Below are positions 1 through 8,665 of a stretch of DNA of 64,000 nt, piece after piece. The DNA lies in NCBI RefSeq assembly GCF_023935105.1, contig NZ_CP096040.1:4817001-4881000 (forward strand). Reading direction: 5' to 3'. Numbering within the stretch: position 1 is the first letter of the stretch; each line of letters starts with the position of its first letter. This stretch comes from Caulobacter segnis. Lineage in GTDB: Bacteria; Pseudomonadota; Alphaproteobacteria; Caulobacterales; Caulobacteraceae. Made by a program: the position numbers and the translations under genes. Under the pieces are notes generated by a model. That model made no database searches. It was not told the origin of the DNA and saw only the letters and a program-made list of their open reading frames with translations.

Positions 1-1151
1 AGCGCCTGGACGAGATGATGGACCGCGTGGGCGAGCTGGTGATCGCCCAGTCGCGCCTCAAGCAACTGGCCGCCAGCAGCAGCGACATCGCGCTGCGCGC
101 CGTCGCCGAGGAAATCGAGCGCCTGGCCGCGGAAATGCGCGACACGATGATGGTCGTGCGCATGGTGCCGATCGCTCAGCTGTTCGGCCGCTTCCGCCGC
201 CTGATCCACGACCTGGCGCGCGACACCGGCAAGTCGATCACGCTCTCGACCGAGGGCGAGGCGACCGAGCTGGACAAGACCGTCATCGAACGCCTCGCCG
301 ACCCGCTGATCCATCTGATCCGCAACTCGGCCGACCACGGCCTTGAGACGCCCGAACAACGCCGCGCCGCCGGCAAGTCCGAGACCGGCCACATCGTCCT
401 GGCGGCGCGCCAGTCGGGCGCCGAGGTGGTGATCACCATCACCGACGACGGCCGTGGCGTCGATCGCGCCCGGGTCCGCGCCAAGGCCGAGGAAAACGGC
501 CTGATCCAGCCGGGTCAGGTGCTCAGCGACAACGAACTGCTGCAGCTGATCTTCGCCCCCGGCTTCTCGACGGCGGCGGCGATCACCAACCTGTCCGGTC
601 GCGGCGTCGGCATGGACGTCGTCAAGAAGACCATCGAGGGCCTGCGGGGCGCGATCGAAATCACCAGCACCCCGGGCCACGGCTCGGTCGTCTCGCTGCG
701 CATCCCGCTGACCCTGGCCATCATCGATGGCCTGCTGGTTCGCGTCGGAAGCGGCCGCTACGTCATCCCGCTGTCCTCGGTCGAGGAGTGCGTGGAGCTG
801 TCGGTCGAGCAGGACGTACGCTCGGCGGGCCGCAGCCTGATCACCCTGCGCGACCAACTGGTGCCGTTCATCCGCCTGCGGCAGATGTTCAAGACCGGCC
901 TGGCGCCCGATCCGCACCAGAAGATCGTCGTGGTCTCCACGGGCGGACATGAGCGCGTCGGGCTGGTCGTCGACCAGATCCTCGGCGACCACCAGACCGT
1001 CATCAAGCCGCTATCGTCGTTCCATGCCGACGTCGGCGCCTTCTCGGGCGCGACGATCCTGGGGGATGGCGGCGTGGCCCTGATCCTCGACATCGGCAGC
1101 CTGGTGGCCGCCGGTCAACGCCACGACGCGCAGATGCGCGCCGCCAGCTGA
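1..1151 (+). CDS. cheA: Chemotaxis histidine kinase CheA, C-terminal part (5' end outside window)
   Basis: The reading frame is already open at base 3 and gives the last 382 residues of CheA. In order one sees the dimerisation helix (MMDRVGELVIAQSRL), the HATPase N box (HLIRNSADHGLE), the G1 box (DDGRGVD), the G2 box (GRGVGMDVVK) and a CheW-like regulatory domain over about the last 140 residues. The phosphotransfer P1 and P2 domains lie upstream of the window. CheA autophosphorylates at receptor arrays and passes phosphate to CheY and CheB. It heads a same-strand operon with cheW, an MCP, a second cheW, cheR and cheB, as in the second chemotaxis cluster of Caulobacter relatives. Confidence 0.95.
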   Translation, partial: RLDEMMDRVGELVIAQSRLKQLAASSSDIALRAVAEEIERLAAEMRDTMMVVRMVPIAQLFGRFRRLIHDLARDTGKSITLSTEGEATELDKTVIERLADPLIHLIRNSADHGLETPEQRRAAGKSETGHIVLAARQSGAEVVITITDDGRGVDRARVRAKAEENGLIQPGQVLSDNELLQLIFAPGFSTAAAITNLSGRGVGMDVVKKTIEGLRGAIEITSTPGHGSVVSLRIPLTLAIIDGLLVRVGSGRYVIPLSSVEECVELSVEQDVRSAGRSLITLRDQLVPFIRLRQMFKTGLAPDPHQKIVVVSTGGHERVGLVVDQILGDHQTVIKPLSSFHADVGAFSGATILGDGGVALILDIGSLVAAGQRHDAQMRAAS

Positions 1152-1165
1152 GAAGGGGCCCGGAC

Positions 1166-1660
1166 ATGACCACCGAACTTCCGACCGGCCCGATCGAGGC
1201 CCTGACCTTCGACCTGCGCGGCGAGACCTTCGCCCTCGAGGCCGGCCTCGTGCGCGAGGTGCTGGACCTGCTGCCCGAGACCGACGTGCCGGGCGCGCCG
1301 CCGTTCGTCGGCGCCGTGATTAATTTCCGCGGCCGGGTGATTCCGCTGGTCGACCTGCGCGTCGCCTTCGACATGGAGACCGCCGAGCCGACGATCGACA
1401 GCCGCATCGTCGTCATCGAACACGACCTGGACGGCGAGCCGACCCTGATCGGTCTGCGGGCCGACAAGGTCCACGAAGTCACTTCCATCGCCCACGACAT
1501 CACCGAGGACGCGCCGCGCGTCGGCCTGAAATGGCGCGCGGACTTCATTCGCCTGCTCGCGCGCCGGGACGGCGACGTGATCGTCATCCCCGACCTCGAC
1601 CAGATCTTCGCTACCCGGGGCCAGTCCTCGGCGTCCGTCACATCAATTTCTTCGCTCTAA
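1166..1660 (+). CDS. cheW: Chemotaxis coupling protein CheW (first copy)
   Basis: A 164-aa protein made of one CheW domain, starting 14 bases after the cheA stop. GAAGGGG lies nine bases before the ATG. Typical CheW segments are present: an N-terminal strand pair (FDLRGETFALE), the receptor-facing stretch GAVINFRGRVIPLVDLR, and LRADKVHEV near the C-terminus. It bridges MCPs to CheA in the array. A second, non-identical cheW lies downstream (3978-4466), so the cluster makes two couplers. Confidence 0.94.
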   Translation: MTTELPTGPIEALTFDLRGETFALEAGLVREVLDLLPETDVPGAPPFVGAVINFRGRVIPLVDLRVAFDMETAEPTIDSRIVVIEHDLDGEPTLIGLRADKVHEVTSIAHDITEDAPRVGLKWRADFIRLLARRDGDVIVIPDLDQIFATRGQSSASVTSISSL

Positions 1661-1686
1661 TGCTGAGCTGAAGTGGGAGCTTCGTC

Positions 1687-3732
1687 ATGCGTGTCACGAT
1701 AAAGATGAAACTGGGCGCGACCTTCGCCGTGCTCATCTTGATGATGCTGACAGTCGTCTTTGTCGGCGTCAGCCGTATGGGCGCGTTGAACACCGCCATA
1801 ACCGACGTGATCAGCGGTCCCGCCAAGCGCCTTGCCATAGCCCAATCGATTGACGGGGAAATGGGGCGCAATCTTCGGTGGGAAAAGAACATGGCGCTGA
1901 CCACTGACGAGGTCTTGACCAAGAAGTTCGATGCCTCGGCGACGGATAGCCGCGCCAAGATCGAACAGCTGATCGCCGAGGGCAACGCCAAGGCCAGCGA
2001 ACAAGGCAAACCGCTGTGGGCGCAATTGCAACGGCAGTGGGAGGCTTACAAGCCGATCAGCGATCAACTGCGTCAGTTCGCCCTGGCCAACCGCAATGCC
2101 GAGGCGGCTGAGATCTCGCTGGGTAAGGCGCGCCTGGCGGCCAATGAGATGACGGCGACGATCGGGCAGCTTGTCGACGTGCAGACCGCCCAGATGAAGG
2201 CGGCTGATGAATCCACGAACCAGACCTATGCCACGGCCCGGACAACCCTGCTGGTGGTTGCCGGCTTGGCCGTCCTGATCGCTGCGGTCGGCGCGATCTG
2301 GATCTCGATGATGATCGGTGCGGGCCTGAAGAAGGTCGCCGCGGCCGTCGATGCGGTGTCGATTGGTGACCTGCACCAAAACGTGGCGGTCAGCACCAAC
2401 GACGAAATCAAGGACTTGGTTGAAACGGTCAACCGTATGACCGAGAACCTGCGAGCCACCGCCGCCGTCGCCGATCAGGTCGCGGCCGGCGACCTGAGCG
2501 TCGACGTCAAGCCGTTGTCCGACAAGGACAGCCTCAGCCATTCGCTGCGTGACATGGTCGCCAATCTGCGCGCCACGGCGCGCATGGCCGATCAGGTCGC
2601 GGCGGGCGATCTCGCCGTCGAGGTCAAACCCCGCTCGGACAAGGATACGCTGAGCCTGTCGCTTCGTGACATGGTCACCAACCTGCGCGCGACCGCGGCT
2701 GTCGCCGACAAGGTGGCGGACGGCGACCTGACCGTCGAAGCCAAGCCACTGTCGGACAAAGACACGCTGGGCATCGCCCTGCAGCGCATGGTCGAGCGTC
2801 TGCGCGGCGTCGTCGCCGACGCGCTCTCGGCCTCGGATAATGTCTCGGCGGGCAGCCAAGAGCTCTCGGCGGCCTCCGAACAGGTCAGCCAAGGCGCCAC
2901 CGAACAGGCCTCCTCGGCTGAAGAGGCCTCGGCCTCGATGGAAGAAATGGCCTCAAACATCAAGCAAAACGCCGACAACGCCGCCCAGACCGAGAAGATC
3001 GCTCGCCAGTCGGCGTCGGACGCTGAGGTTTCGGGCCAGGCCGTGACCAAAGCCGTCGAGGCGATGCAGACGATCGCCGAGAAGATCTCGATCGTGCAGG
3101 AAATCGCCCGCCAGACCGACCTGCTGGCCCTGAACGCCGCCGTCGAGGCCGCCCGCGCCGGCGAGCACGGCCGTGGCTTCGCCGTCGTCGCCTCGGAAGT
3201 GCGCAAGCTGGCCGAGCGCTCGCAGACCGCGGCCACCGAAATCAGCGCGGTCTCGTCGGAGACCGTCAAGGCCGCCCAATCGGCCGGCGACATGCTGTCC
3301 AGCCTGGTGCCAAATATTCGCAAGACCGCCGAGCTGGTCTCCGAGATCAGCGCCGCCTGCCGCGAGCAGGACATCGGCGCCAGCCAGATCAACGAGGCCA
3401 TCCAACAGCTGGACAAGGTCACCCAACAGAACGCTTCGGCGTCCGAGCAGATGTCGGCCACCTCGGAAGAGCTCGCCGCTCAGGCCGAGGAGCTGCAGAC
3501 CTCCATCGCCTATTTCCGCATCGAAGGCGGCCAGGCTCGCAGGCCGACGGCCGCCGCTGCTCCGGTGGCGCGCATGCCCGCTCACGCCGCCAAGCCGGCC
3601 GCGCCTAAGGCCGCCGGACGCAGGGCGACGCCGCGCGCGGTCGCCGTCCAGCAGGCCCGCGCCCAAGGTTTCGCCTTGGATCTCAGCCAGGGCGGTCCGG
3701 ACGCAGATGACCGCGAATTCACCGAGTACTGA
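1687..3732 (+). CDS. Methyl-accepting chemotaxis protein with tandem HAMP-like repeats
   Basis: A 681-aa receptor; GGGAG precedes the ATG. Residues about 9-30 are the first membrane helix, about 30-185 a periplasmic four-helix-bundle-type sensor, and about 187-210 the second membrane helix (LLVVAGLAVLIAAVGAIWIS). A HAMP domain follows. Residues 254-370 are three head-to-tail 39-residue copies, each carrying VADxVAxGDLxVxxKPxSDKD. The cytoplasmic coiled coil holds the conserved hairpin (EIARQTDLLALNAAVEAARA). The last 60 residues are Ala/Pro/Arg-rich with an acidic tip and no NWETF-type tether. It lies between two cheW genes and is probably the cognate receptor of this cluster. The ligand is unknown. 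Confidence 0.93.
   Translation: MRVTIKMKLGATFAVLILMMLTVVFVGVSRMGALNTAITDVISGPAKRLAIAQSIDGEMGRNLRWEKNMALTTDEVLTKKFDASATDSRAKIEQLIAEGNAKASEQGKPLWAQLQRQWEAYKPISDQLRQFALANRNAEAAEISLGKARLAANEMTATIGQLVDVQTAQMKAADESTNQTYATARTTLLVVAGLAVLIAAVGAIWISMMIGAGLKKVAAAVDAVSIGDLHQNVAVSTNDEIKDLVETVNRMTENLRATAAVADQVAAGDLSVDVKPLSDKDSLSHSLRDMVANLRATARMADQVAAGDLAVEVKPRSDKDTLSLSLRDMVTNLRATAAVADKVADGDLTVEAKPLSDKDTLGIALQRMVERLRGVVADALSASDNVSAGSQELSAASEQVSQGATEQASSAEEASASMEEMASNIKQNADNAAQTEKIARQSASDAEVSGQAVTKAVEAMQTIAEKISIVQEIARQTDLLALNAAVEAARAGEHGRGFAVVASEVRKLAERSQTAATEISAVSSETVKAAQSAGDMLSSLVPNIRKTAELVSEISAACREQDIGASQINEAIQQLDKVTQQNASASEQMSATSEELAAQAEELQTSIAYFRIEGGQARRPTAAAAPVARMPAHAAKPAAPKAAGRRATPRAVAVQQARAQGFALDLSQGGPDADDREFTEY
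2446..2796 (+). repeat. Three tandem 117-bp coding repeats (39 aa each)
   Basis: Copies start at 2446, 2563 and 2680, exactly 117 bases apart. Each begins with an Asn-Leu-Arg-Ala-Thr-Ala codon block. The copies are clearly related but have diverged at synonymous and non-synonymous sites. They encode a poly-HAMP-like relay between the membrane HAMP and the signalling hairpin of the MCP. Confidence 0.85.
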
Positions 3733-3780
3733 GCTCCCACGGGCGCCCCTAATCTCACGCGCACCTAAAGGACGCAGACC

Positions 3781-3978
3781 ATGGACTTCACGATCAAACT
3801 AGGGCGCGATTTGGCCCATGGCCTGATCATGGCCCTTCTGCCGACAGCGCCGCTGGTCGGCGTCAGCAGAAGGGCCCCGGCCCACGACCACGCCGCAGCG
3901 GTCGCGGCCTCTATGGGATCGGGCGACAAGGCCGAAAAGCTTCGGACATTAATCGCCGACTTCCGCGAGTACGCCTGA
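3781..3978 (+). CDS. 65-aa hypothetical protein inside the che operon
   Basis: A small ORF after the MCP, with AAAGGACG eight bases before its ATG. Its TGA shares one base with the ATG of the second cheW (TGATG), which suggests translational coupling. The product has a short hydrophobic stretch (HGLIMALLPTAPLVGV), then an Ala/His-rich part and a charged C-terminal helix (KAEKLRTLIADFREYA). I do not recognise a family. It could be a small accessory factor of this chemotaxis array. The ribosome-binding site and tight packing argue for a real gene. Confidence 0.6.
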   Translation: MDFTIKLGRDLAHGLIMALLPTAPLVGVSRRAPAHDHAAAVAASMGSGDKAEKLRTLIADFREYA

Positions 3979-4466
3979 TGGCCGGCGCCGCTGATCAGCA
4001 GTTCGTCACCCTGGGCCTCGGCGCCGAGGTCTTCGCGGTTTCGGTCGCCCATGTCCGCGAGATCCTCGACTACCAGGCGCCGTTCGCGATCCCGGAAGGG
4101 CCTAGCTACCTGATGGGCCTGACCGACGTGCGCGGCCGGGGCACGCCGACCATCGACCTGCGCCTGAAGTTGGGCCTGCCAGCCATTCCGCCGACCGGCG
4201 CGACCCGCATCCTGGTGCTGGACGTGCCGCTGGAGGATCGCGTGTTGTCTCTGGGCCTGATCGCCGACCGCGTGATCGAGGTCGTGGCCTTCTCGGAAGA
4301 TCAGGTCGAGGCCGCGCCGGACATCGGCGTGCCGTGGCGGTCGGAATACATCAGAGGCGTGGTGCGTCGTGACTCGGCCGCTGGGAAGGGGGGCTTCGTG
4401 GTCATCTTCGACCTCGCCCGCCTGCTGACCAGCCAGGACGCCGCCGCCCTCAGCCAAGCGGCCTAG
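3978..4466 (+). CDS. cheW: Chemotaxis coupling protein CheW (second copy)
   Basis: A 162-aa single-domain CheW with VTLGLGAEVFAVSVAHVREI at the N-terminus, the coupling stretch MGLTDVRGRGTPTIDLRLK, and LGLIADRVIEVV. Its start overlaps the stop of the 65-aa gene by one base. It differs from the first CheW in most variable positions, so it is not a recent duplicate. The two couplers may bind different receptors or tune array composition. Confidence 0.93.
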   Translation: MAGAADQQFVTLGLGAEVFAVSVAHVREILDYQAPFAIPEGPSYLMGLTDVRGRGTPTIDLRLKLGLPAIPPTGATRILVLDVPLEDRVLSLGLIADRVIEVVAFSEDQVEAAPDIGVPWRSEYIRGVVRRDSAAGKGGFVVIFDLARLLTSQDAAALSQAA

Positions 4467-4519
4467 AACAGGCCGTCGAAGAGACAACGGCGCGACAGAC
4501 GCCGCGAACGGAGAAGCCC

Positions 4520-5380
4520 GTGTCGAGACATGCCGCCGTCGCCCTGCAGGCGCCCGAAGCCGAACAACTCAGCGCCCGCAATTTCCAGCGCCTGGCGACG
4601 TTCATCCAGGATTACAGCGGCATCAAGATGCCGGCCAACAAGCGCACCATGCTGGAAGGCCGTCTGCGCCGCCGCATGCGGGCCACGCGGATCCCCGACG
4701 TCAACGCGTACTGCCACTTCCTGTTCGAGGAAGACGGCCTGGCCGCCGAGACCATCCACCTGATCGACGCGGTCACCACCAACAAGACCGAGTTCTTCCG
4801 CGAGCCGGCCCATTTCGACTTTCTGGTCGCCAAGGGGCTGCCGGCCCTGGCGGCCAAGGGCAAGCGCGAGATCAAGATCTGGAGCTCGGCCTGTTCGACG
4901 GGCGCCGAGCCCTACACGATCGCCATGATCATGGACGAGTTCTGCGAGAAGCAGCGCGGTCTCGACTATTCGATCCTGTGCACCGACATCTGCACCGAGG
5001 TGCTGGACCAGGCGATCGCCGGCCGCTTCTCGGAACAGATGATCGAGCCGGTCTCGATGGCCCGCCGCCAGCGCTATCTGATGCGGGCCCGCGACGCCTC
5101 GCGCGCCGAGATCCGGATCAAGCCGGAACTGCGCGGCAAGCTGTCGTTCGCCCGCCTGAACCTGATGGATGACGCCTATCCGATCGAGACCGATCTCGAC
5201 GTCGTCTTCTGCCGCAACATCCTGATCTATTTCGACAAGGTGACCCAGGCCAAGGTGCTCAAGCGCCTATGCAACCATCTGGCGCCTGGCGGGTATCTGT
5301 TCCTGGGACACTCGGAGTCGATCGTCGGCATCGACCTGCCGGTCGCGCAGATCGCCAACACCGTGTTCCAGAAGCGGTAG
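4520..5380 (+). CDS. cheR: Chemoreceptor glutamate methyltransferase CheR
   Basis: A 286-aa protein starting at GTG, with GGAGAAG a few bases upstream. The N-terminal helical domain (NFQRLATFIQDYSGIKMPAN) contacts receptors. The SAM-binding domain shows the CheR signature IKIWSSACSTGAEPYTIAM and a late motif FCRNILIYFDKVTQ. It methylates glutamates on MCPs using S-adenosylmethionine and opposes CheB, encoded eight bases downstream. Confidence 0.95.
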   Translation: MSRHAAVALQAPEAEQLSARNFQRLATFIQDYSGIKMPANKRTMLEGRLRRRMRATRIPDVNAYCHFLFEEDGLAAETIHLIDAVTTNKTEFFREPAHFDFLVAKGLPALAAKGKREIKIWSSACSTGAEPYTIAMIMDEFCEKQRGLDYSILCTDICTEVLDQAIAGRFSEQMIEPVSMARRQRYLMRARDASRAEIRIKPELRGKLSFARLNLMDDAYPIETDLDVVFCRNILIYFDKVTQAKVLKRLCNHLAPGGYLFLGHSESIVGIDLPVAQIANTVFQKR

Positions 5381-5388
5381 GGAACGCC

Positions 5389-6489
5389 ATGATCGCGGGC
5401 AGGAAGATCCGTGTTCTGATCATCGACGACTCCGCCACCGTGCGGCAGACCCTGGCCTCGATCCTGTCGGAGGACCCGCAGATCGAGGTGCTGGGCGTCG
5501 CCTCCGACCCGTTCGTGGCCGCCAAGCGCATCGCGGAGGAGATACCCGACGTCATCACCCTGGACGTCGAGATGCCGCGCATGGACGGCATCACCTTCCT
5601 GCGCAAGCTGATGGCGCAGAAGCCGATCCCCGTGGTGATGTGCTCGTCCCTGACCGAGGCGGGGTCCGAGACCCTGCTGCAGGCGCTGGAGGCCGGCGCG
5701 GTCGACATCATCCTCAAGCCCAAGATGGGCGTCGCCGACCACCTGCTGGAATCGAAGATCCGTATCTGCGATGCGGTGAAGGCCGCGGCCGGTGCCCGGA
5801 TTCCCGGCTCCAAGCGTCCGGTCCCGCAGTTCGTCCGTCCCGACCATGCGCCGGAGAAGAAACTCACCGCCGACGCCATGCTGCCGCCCCCGGGCGCGGC
5901 CAAGGCGATGGCCCGCACGACAGAATCGATCATCTGCATCGGCGCCTCGACGGGCGGGACCGAGGCCCTGCGCGTGCTGCTGGAAGCCCTGCCGCCGGAC
6001 TCACCCGGCGTCGTCATCGTCCAGCACATGCCCGAGAAGTTCACCGCCTCGTTCGCCAAGCGGCTGGACAGCCTGTGCGCGGTGGAGGTGAAGGAAGCCG
6101 AGGACGGCGATACCGTGCGCCGTGGCCGGGTGCTGATCGCGCCGGGCAACAAGCACACCCTGCTGGAGCGCAGCGGCGCCCGCTATTACGTCTCGGTCAA
6201 GGACGGGCCGCTGGTTTCGCGCCACCGGCCCTCCGTGGATGTCCTTTTCCGCTCGGCGACCCGTTCGGCGGGTTCGAACGCGGTGGGCGTGATCATGACC
6301 GGCATGGGCGACGACGGCGCGCGGGGCATGGCCGAGATGAAGCAGGCGGGCGCCTTCACCCTGGCCCAGGACGAGGCCACTTCGGTGGTGTTCGGCATGC
6401 CCAAGGAAGCCATCGCGCGCGGATGTGTGGATCGCGTGGTCCCGCTGCAAACCCTGACAATGGAAGTGCTTAGCGCGGCGAACAGATAG
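5389..6489 (+). CDS. cheB: Chemotaxis response regulator / methylesterase CheB
   Basis: A 366-aa protein. I chose the ATG at 5389, eight bases after cheR, because it gives the canonical start of a receiver domain (RKIRVLIIDDSATVR). Asp59 in TLDVEMPRMDG is the phosphoacceptor. After a linker comes the methylesterase domain with its nucleophile in IGASTGGTEAL (Ser187), the IVQHMPEKF loop, and GMGDDGARGM carrying the catalytic Asp. Phospho-CheB removes receptor methyl groups. It is the last intact gene of the che operon in the window. Confidence 0.95.
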   Translation: MIAGRKIRVLIIDDSATVRQTLASILSEDPQIEVLGVASDPFVAAKRIAEEIPDVITLDVEMPRMDGITFLRKLMAQKPIPVVMCSSLTEAGSETLLQALEAGAVDIILKPKMGVADHLLESKIRICDAVKAAAGARIPGSKRPVPQFVRPDHAPEKKLTADAMLPPPGAAKAMARTTESIICIGASTGGTEALRVLLEALPPDSPGVVIVQHMPEKFTASFAKRLDSLCAVEVKEAEDGDTVRRGRVLIAPGNKHTLLERSGARYYVSVKDGPLVSRHRPSVDVLFRSATRSAGSNAVGVIMTGMGDDGARGMAEMKQAGAFTLAQDEATSVVFGMPKEAIARGCVDRVVPLQTLTMEVLSAANR

Positions 6490-7474
6490 GATCGGAGGGA
6501 AAGGACCGTGATCGATCTGGGCAGCGGATGAGTGCTCCGGTGTCTAATTGTCGCGCCCAGTCAGAACTTGCGTCTGACGAGATTGGAAATTTATTACGCG
6601 AAGTGCCTCTGGCGCCGTCGTGGCTTTGGTCCCGAACTTTCTTCGAAAAATGCCGACCTTGGACGGCGAGGTACCAAATGAGTGGGCGCGGTCGGTGAAT
6701 GCCAAAGCCACTAGCCCGGCGTCAGCAAAGCCCACTCTAAACGTGGGGCGCTCAACAGCGAGCCTGGATGTATCGCTATAAAAACAACACCTTAGATAAG
6801 GTCTTTGGTGGAGCCGAGGGCTAGATAATTCCTGATTATGGGTCCGTTTCGACCGCGCGAGCGTCTGCATCTGGTTGCTCCGCTGTTCGACTGGATCCTC
6901 GAATTCCTGAAGCTCGTGCTGCTTCCGATCGCGATCCTCAGCCTCGGCCACCCTCTCCCATGCCGCGATGGGCGGTTGGACCACCCAATCCTATCGCCAG
7001 CGGTTGGCCACCTTCGCCAGAGGTTCGGGCGTCACCCAGCGCGTCACCCCGCACATGCTGCGCCACACCTGCGCGACGCCGCTGCTCGAGGACGGGGTGG
7101 ATCTCCTCTTCCTGCAGCGTCTGCTGGATCACGAGAACATCGCCACGACCGCCATCGACGCCCACGTCGGCGACGCAAGCCTCAACCGCGCGCTCGAGCG
7201 CGCACGCCTGCTCGCGGCGTTGGCCGCGTGACCCTTCCGCGCCAGAAGCTGACTTTGGTTCGGCTCCGTGAAATCGACCTTGAGCGCCGCCACGCGTCCT
7301 TCCGTCAGTCTGAGGACCTGACCACCCTGGCGCGGTTCACGGTCGAGCCGGGACGTCCAAGGCTGCTGACCTAGGGGCCATCACGGTCCGCGACCTCGCG
7401 CGACACAGAAGGCGGCGCTTGCCCTGTTACACGCTAGAAATTGCATCCCGCGGCAGGCTCGTTAAGGTCGCCTC
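6490..7474. other. Gene-poor stretch after cheB with a cut-off start and a recombinase remnant
   Basis: Directly after cheB, a strong ribosome-binding site (GGAGGGAAAGG) precedes GTG at 6508, but the frame stops after seven codons (6531). This looks like the beginning of the next operon gene, cut off. The following 430 bases have weak coding character and lower GC. A broken integrase tail lies at 6968-7231. From 7232 to 7474 I see no convincing gene. The stretch reads as a rearrangement scar between the chemotaxis operon and the regulator block. Confidence 0.5.
6968..7231 (+). pseudogene. Remnant of a tyrosine recombinase/integrase C-terminus
   Basis: About 87 codons match the C-terminal catalytic part of phage/Xer-type integrases. 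TPHMLRHTCAT carries the H-x-x-R motif, and a later FLQRLLDHENIATTAIDAHV block aligns with the usual LGH...IYTHV segment. The family nucleophile Tyr is replaced by Asp (codon GAC for TAC), the LGH glycine is Asp, and the core-binding and first catalytic Arg parts are missing. It is therefore inactive. It marks a past integration event next to the che operon. Confidence 0.7.
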
Positions 7475-7855
7475 ATGAGCGCCCCCGACTTAAATGCACC
7501 CGACCCGATCGACATTCACGTCGGCAGGCTGGTTCGCGCCCGACGGCTGGCCCTGGGTGTTTCGCAGCAGGATCTCGCCGAGGCGCTGGGCGTCAGTTTT
7601 CAGCAGGTCCAGAAGTACGAAAGCGGCACCAATCGCATCTCGGCCTCGAAACTCTACAAAGCCGCCCGAGCCCTGAACGCCTCGCCGAGCGCCTTCTTCG
7701 AGGGTCTGGAAACCGCTGGCGACGCCAGCGTCTTGACCCCGTTCGCCGACTTCATGGCCGCGCCGAGCTCCAACCGCCTGGCGGTGGTCTATCCTCAGCT
7801 GACGCCTGTCCAGCAACGTATCCTGACGGACCTGGCCGAAACCCTGGCTTCGTAA
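7475..7855 (+). CDS. XRE-family transcriptional regulator
   Basis: A 126-aa protein with a Cro/CI-type helix-turn-helix at about residues 15-70 (LVRARRLALGVSQQDLAEAL, then VSFQQVQKYESGTNRISASK). A C-terminal helical tail follows (LTPVQQRILTDLAETLAS). It is one of four related XRE proteins in the window, sharing the block Q-Q-[VI]-Q-K-Y-E-x(3)-N-R-[IV]-S-A-S. The tail is probably a dimerisation or ligand module. The target is unknown. It lies downstream of a recombination scar. Confidence 0.85.
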   Translation: MSAPDLNAPDPIDIHVGRLVRARRLALGVSQQDLAEALGVSFQQVQKYESGTNRISASKLYKAARALNASPSAFFEGLETAGDASVLTPFADFMAAPSSNRLAVVYPQLTPVQQRILTDLAETLAS

Positions 7856-7919
7856 CCACCTCGCCGGTGGCGATGCTCAAGCGCCAGAGCTTCTCTTTTG
7901 GCGCGGAAGCGACGCAGCG

Positions 7920-8363
7920 TCACCGACGCTCCGACAGCCGCGCCAAGTTGTCGACCAGCCCCAACACGCCAGCCTGAACCTCCGGCGAAAGCGACAAGTA
8001 GGCCACAACCAAACTGGTCGCGCCCTGATCAAGTCCGGCGTCCAGGCTCCGGGCCGAGGGCGCGCCGTCGTCCACCATCGGATCGAGCCCGGCGTAGAAA
8101 TCCGCGATCCCGCACCCAAGCGCCCTGGCCAGGATAAAAAGCGTGGCTGCGCCAATGGCGTTCTGACCGTGTTCGTAGAAATGGATCTGCGAGGGCGTGA
8201 CGCCGATGCTCTTGGCCAAGCGCGCTTGGCTCAGCCCGGCGCGATGGCGCAGGACCCGCAGACGACCGGCCAAATGAGCGCGCACGGCGTCCTGATCGGA
8301 TCGCGCGCTCGGGCTGGCGCCGTCGTCGCCATCGACGTGCGCCTTATCCTTCACATCCAGCAT
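7920..8363 (-). CDS. XRE-family transcriptional regulator
   Basis: A 147-aa protein with an HTH at about residues 33-87 (GLSQARLAKSIGVTPSQIHF). The tail SLSPEVQAGVLGLVDNLARL resembles that of its two neighbours. It is the most diverged of the group: the QKYE of its relatives is HFYE and NRISAS is NAIGAA. It points away from the XRE gene at 8666, with 302 bases between the two starts that should hold divergent promoters. It may repress itself or its neighbours. The target is unknown. Confidence 0.82.
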   Translation of the reverse strand: MLDVKDKAHVDGDDGASPSARSDQDAVRAHLAGRLRVLRHRAGLSQARLAKSIGVTPSQIHFYEHGQNAIGAATLFILARALGCGIADFYAGLDPMVDDGAPSARSLDAGLDQGATSLVVAYLSLSPEVQAGVLGLVDNLARLSERR

Positions 8364-8665
8364 GCGCTGCTCCGCCGCCCCTCGTTACGCCAGCGTCCCC
8401 GCGCGCGCCCTCTTCCATCGTCACAAGTTGGGCGGCCCATCCGGCCGACGCAACGCTCTCAAGGTTGCCCAGATCCCCTGCTACGAGAATCTCGCCACTT
8501 TTCCGCGAAAAGCGCCCTGCGATCAGGCGCCGGCTGCCGCGCCGAGACGGTTGGCTGGCCCTGGCGCGCGGCGTTCAGGCCCGCCCCTGGCGTCCGGCGC
8601 GCGGCCATGCGACGACAGGGCCGCGGCGTTCAAAGCCGCGAAGGCGACGCGACGAGGGCGGATCC

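Noticed and set aside
1657..2892. 411-codon open frame on the minus strand across the MCP gene
   Set aside because: Shadow of the GC-rich MCP repeats; low-complexity Gly/Arg/Asp content and no recognisable domain.
6544..6984. 146-codon minus-strand frame after cheB
   Set aside because: Poor codon use and no recognisable family; kept only as part of the scar description.
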